Shown in pieces: positions 62,046 to 64,000 of a stretch of 64,000 bases of DNA (the first letter of the stretch is position 1; each line of letters begins with the position of its first letter). The notes beneath the pieces were generated by a model that saw only the letters and a program-made list of their open reading frames with translations, made no database searches and had not been told where the DNA came from. The position numbers and the translations under genes were made by a program. This DNA comes from Verrucomicrobiia bacterium (GTDB lineage Bacteria; Verrucomicrobiota; Verrucomicrobiia; Verrucomicrobiales; Akkermansiaceae), in contig JAUIGV010000012.1 of the NCBI GenBank assembly GCA_030432565.1, positions 62,001 to 126,000 on the forward strand. The letters run 5' to 3'.

Positions 62046-64000
62046 ATGCACACTGTAAAATCATGCGGTATCCTTGCCCTATCCGCCTCTTTCGCCTTCG
62101 GCCAAGGCCAAACCCTTAAAGACGAACTGGTGGCCTACTGGCCTCTCGACGAAATTCAAGGGAACAAGACCCCCGACCTTGCCAATGGTCAGGATTTTCT
62201 TTTGCAAAGTGTCGGTGCGACCGACCAAATTCCCGGCAAATTTGGAATGGCCTTCAATTTCAAGAAAGCCAACAAGGCGCACCTCGTTCGGACTCATGAT
62301 CCGGCCGACGACCTGCCGGCCATGAAGAACGAATCCTTCACCCTTGCCTATTGGGTACGGGCCAATGCCGCCGGACAATCCGATCTCCGCTTCTTCTCGG
62401 AGGGAAGTAATCTTCCAAGTGACGGAACCCCGCTCTTCACCATGGGGACCGTGCCCGGCGGCTCAAACAATTCAGTGGACGTCTTCATTCGGGATAAGAA
62501 CGGGTTTCCACTTTTCAACCACACTCCCACTGGAGCCACGCCGCTTGATGGACTCGACTGGCACCACGTTGCTTTCGTGCAAACCGCACAGCCTGATGGC
62601 TCGGCCACCAGACAGGTCTACATCGACGGAGTGCTTGATTCCATTGCGATTCCAAATAAGCCCGCCGGCTACACCCACAACATGAATACCACCTCCATCG
62701 CGGCGGTCGTTCGCACCAGTGACGTCGCTCATGTTGATGGCGACATCGACGAGGTTGTAATTTGGAAACGCCCCCTGACCCAGGCGGAGCTCGATGATCT
62801 CATCACCAACGGCATGCCGGACCTTGATGAACAACAAGAAGAACTTCAAATCAACAGCTTTGCCCCGGAATTTCGCAAAGTCGCCTCAGGTGATGAAGTC
62901 ACCATCACTTGGGACGCAACCAAGGACGCCACGCTCGAGATCGACCAAGGCATCGGTGATGTCACCGCAACGAGCGAATTTGGAGTCGGCAGCACCAGGG
63001 TTGTCATTACGGAAGAAACCACCTTCACCCTAACCGCTTCGCGGGACGGCGAGGCTTCGGTCACTCAAACGCTCACCGTCTCTCCGATTACGGGCGTTGC
63101 CAGCGGGTGGAACTGGATTGACGACTTCGATGGACTCACTCCCGGCGCGCTCTCCAGCCAAGGTTCATGGCTGACAGCGGAAGGCTCCTGGGAGGTCACC
63201 ACCATTGGCAACACCCAGGCCATCACCGCAACCGCCGGAACCGACCTCACCGGTCGGATCACCCAAACACACGCCCTGCGGGAAGACAGCACCCGCACCT
63301 TGTTTTTCCGCTTCTGCTACAGCAGCGCAGAAGCAGATTTTCCCGTCCTCGCCAAGGTCGGATTTGGCGAGAAGGCGATTCGTTTTGCTGTCGACTACGT
63401 CAACAACATCGGAACCTACGTCACCTTCAGGCGTGATATTGGCGGCCCCCTCCGCATGGAAGCAATCGATGGAATCGGTGGCCCGGTCACCGACTCGGGA
63501 ATCACCTTCGAGCCCGACACCTCCTACGATGTCTGGATTGACGTTAACAACGTTCCCTTGGACCAAACCGACACCTTCTCGGTCCACGTCGCTCCGACCG
63601 GAGGCACCCGTCAAACCGTCTTTGACAACTTCTCATCCGATCGCGAACCGCAGGAAGTCTTCCTCCTTGGATTCCCGCGCCCCATCATCGACACCATATT
63701 TGTCACCACAACGAACGTCAACGATCTCGCAAGCCAGGCCATTGCCTTCGATGATTTTTACATCTCGGATGCCGAAAGCAATCCCGCGACCGCTCCCGTG
63801 GCTCCGGGCTTTGGCAAGATCCTTCCCGCAGATCTCGTCATCAAGAACATGACCTTCGATCCGGTCACCCAGCAACTCAGCCTCACTTGGGATTCCCAAG
63901 CGAATACCACCTATCGAATCGTCGCTTCCACCGATCTCTCGGCCGATAGCTGGTCCGAGATCCAGGACAACGTTGCCTCACAAGGAGCATCCACCACCGA
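62046..64000 (+). CDS. Secreted LamG-domain protein (C-terminus beyond window)
   Basis: The frame is open from the ATG at 62046 to the window end (~651 residues so far). The N-terminus MHTVKSCGILALSASFAFGQ is a signal peptide. Residues ~30-245 are a LamG/concanavalin-like jelly roll: LVAYWPLDEIQGNKTPDLAN, GMAFNFKKANKAHLVRTHDP, LDGLDWHHVAFVQTAQPDGS, RQVYIDGVLDSIAIPNKPAG, DGDIDEVVIWKRPLTQAELD. A ~90-residue Ig-like region (~265-350) and a second jelly roll (~360-585) follow. The visible end (DPVTQQLSLTWDSQANTTYR, IVASTDLSADSWSEI) already shows the start of the shared C-terminal module, so the true end is likely ~60-80 residues past the window. Carbohydrate binding is likely but inferred. Confidence 0.9.
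   Translation, partial: MHTVKSCGILALSASFAFGQGQTLKDELVAYWPLDEIQGNKTPDLANGQDFLLQSVGATDQIPGKFGMAFNFKKANKAHLVRTHDPADDLPAMKNESFTLAYWVRANAAGQSDLRFFSEGSNLPSDGTPLFTMGTVPGGSNNSVDVFIRDKNGFPLFNHTPTGATPLDGLDWHHVAFVQTAQPDGSATRQVYIDGVLDSIAIPNKPAGYTHNMNTTSIAAVVRTSDVAHVDGDIDEVVIWKRPLTQAELDDLITNGMPDLDEQQEELQINSFAPEFRKVASGDEVTITWDATKDATLEIDQGIGDVTATSEFGVGSTRVVITEETTFTLTASRDGEASVTQTLTVSPITGVASGWNWIDDFDGLTPGALSSQGSWLTAEGSWEVTTIGNTQAITATAGTDLTGRITQTHALREDSTRTLFFRFCYSSAEADFPVLAKVGFGEKAIRFAVDYVNNIGTYVTFRRDIGGPLRMEAIDGIGGPVTDSGITFEPDTSYDVWIDVNNVPLDQTDTFSVHVAPTGGTRQTVFDNFSSDREPQEVFLLGFPRPIIDTIFVTTTNVNDLASQAIAFDDFYISDAESNPATAPVAPGFGKILPADLVIKNMTFDPVTQQLSLTWDSQANTTYRIVASTDLSADSWSEIQDNVASQGASTT

Overview
The window looks like a chromosomal segment of a Verrucomicrobiota bacterium, probably Verrucomicrobiales and perhaps marine. 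The evidence is the mix of families: PEP-CTERM proteins, DUF1592/DUF1588 and DUF1552 proteins, a DUF1080 protein, many large secreted beta-rich proteins, and serine/threonine kinases partnered with ECF sigma factors. The sequence is fairly GC-rich. I see no rRNA, no convincing tRNA, no CRISPR array and no prophage. Genus-level placement is inference only.

Layout. 0-3 kb: secreted proteins (an Ig-domain protein cut by the window edge, a PEP-CTERM protein, a DUF1080 protein) and a small lipoprotein. 3.2-9.6 kb: an operon of two paralogous cytochrome-like DUF1592/DUF1588 proteins flanking one DUF1552 protein. 9.6-19 kb: a loose accessory stretch with two near-identical copies of an unnamed ~0.5 kb repeat (one with terminal inverted repeats), an IS5-type transposase remnant, decayed fragments of a PQQ propeller gene and probably a BCCT transporter, a BspA-like leucine-rich-repeat protein, a choice-of-anchor I protein, an AlkD-like DNA repair protein and several very small genes. 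19-25 kb: a TPR-bearing Ser/Thr kinase, a thrombospondin-type-3-repeat protein and an ECF sigma factor. 25.3-31.9 kb: a 1766-residue DUF11-type surface protein followed 18 bp later by a predicted outer-membrane barrel. 32-37 kb: a sialate-esterase-like hydrolase, a small basic protein, a metallophosphoesterase and a membrane sulfatase-fold protein. 37.2-40 kb: a second kinase + sigma factor pair. 40-49 kb: a DUF885 metallopeptidase-like protein, an 1857-residue CotH-kinase/lamin-tail protein and a GntP permease. 49-51.8 kb: two paralogous secreted proteins with different C-terminal modules, then a DksA/TraR-type protein. 52-58.8 kb: a complete tetR-adaptor-RND-TolC efflux operon. 58.9-64 kb: a small membrane protein, an exported bleomycin-hydrolase-like protease, an SGNH hydrolase and a LamG-domain protein running off the end.

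How the genes fit together. The dominant theme is export. At least a dozen products carry signal peptides; two end in PEP-CTERM, and about seven end in a different shared module with a 'Y.v.yStDL..w ... FvRV' pattern. The two kinase/sigma pairs are candidates for signal-controlled transcription of such surface proteins. The efflux operon is self-contained and preceded by a palindromic TetR-type operator.
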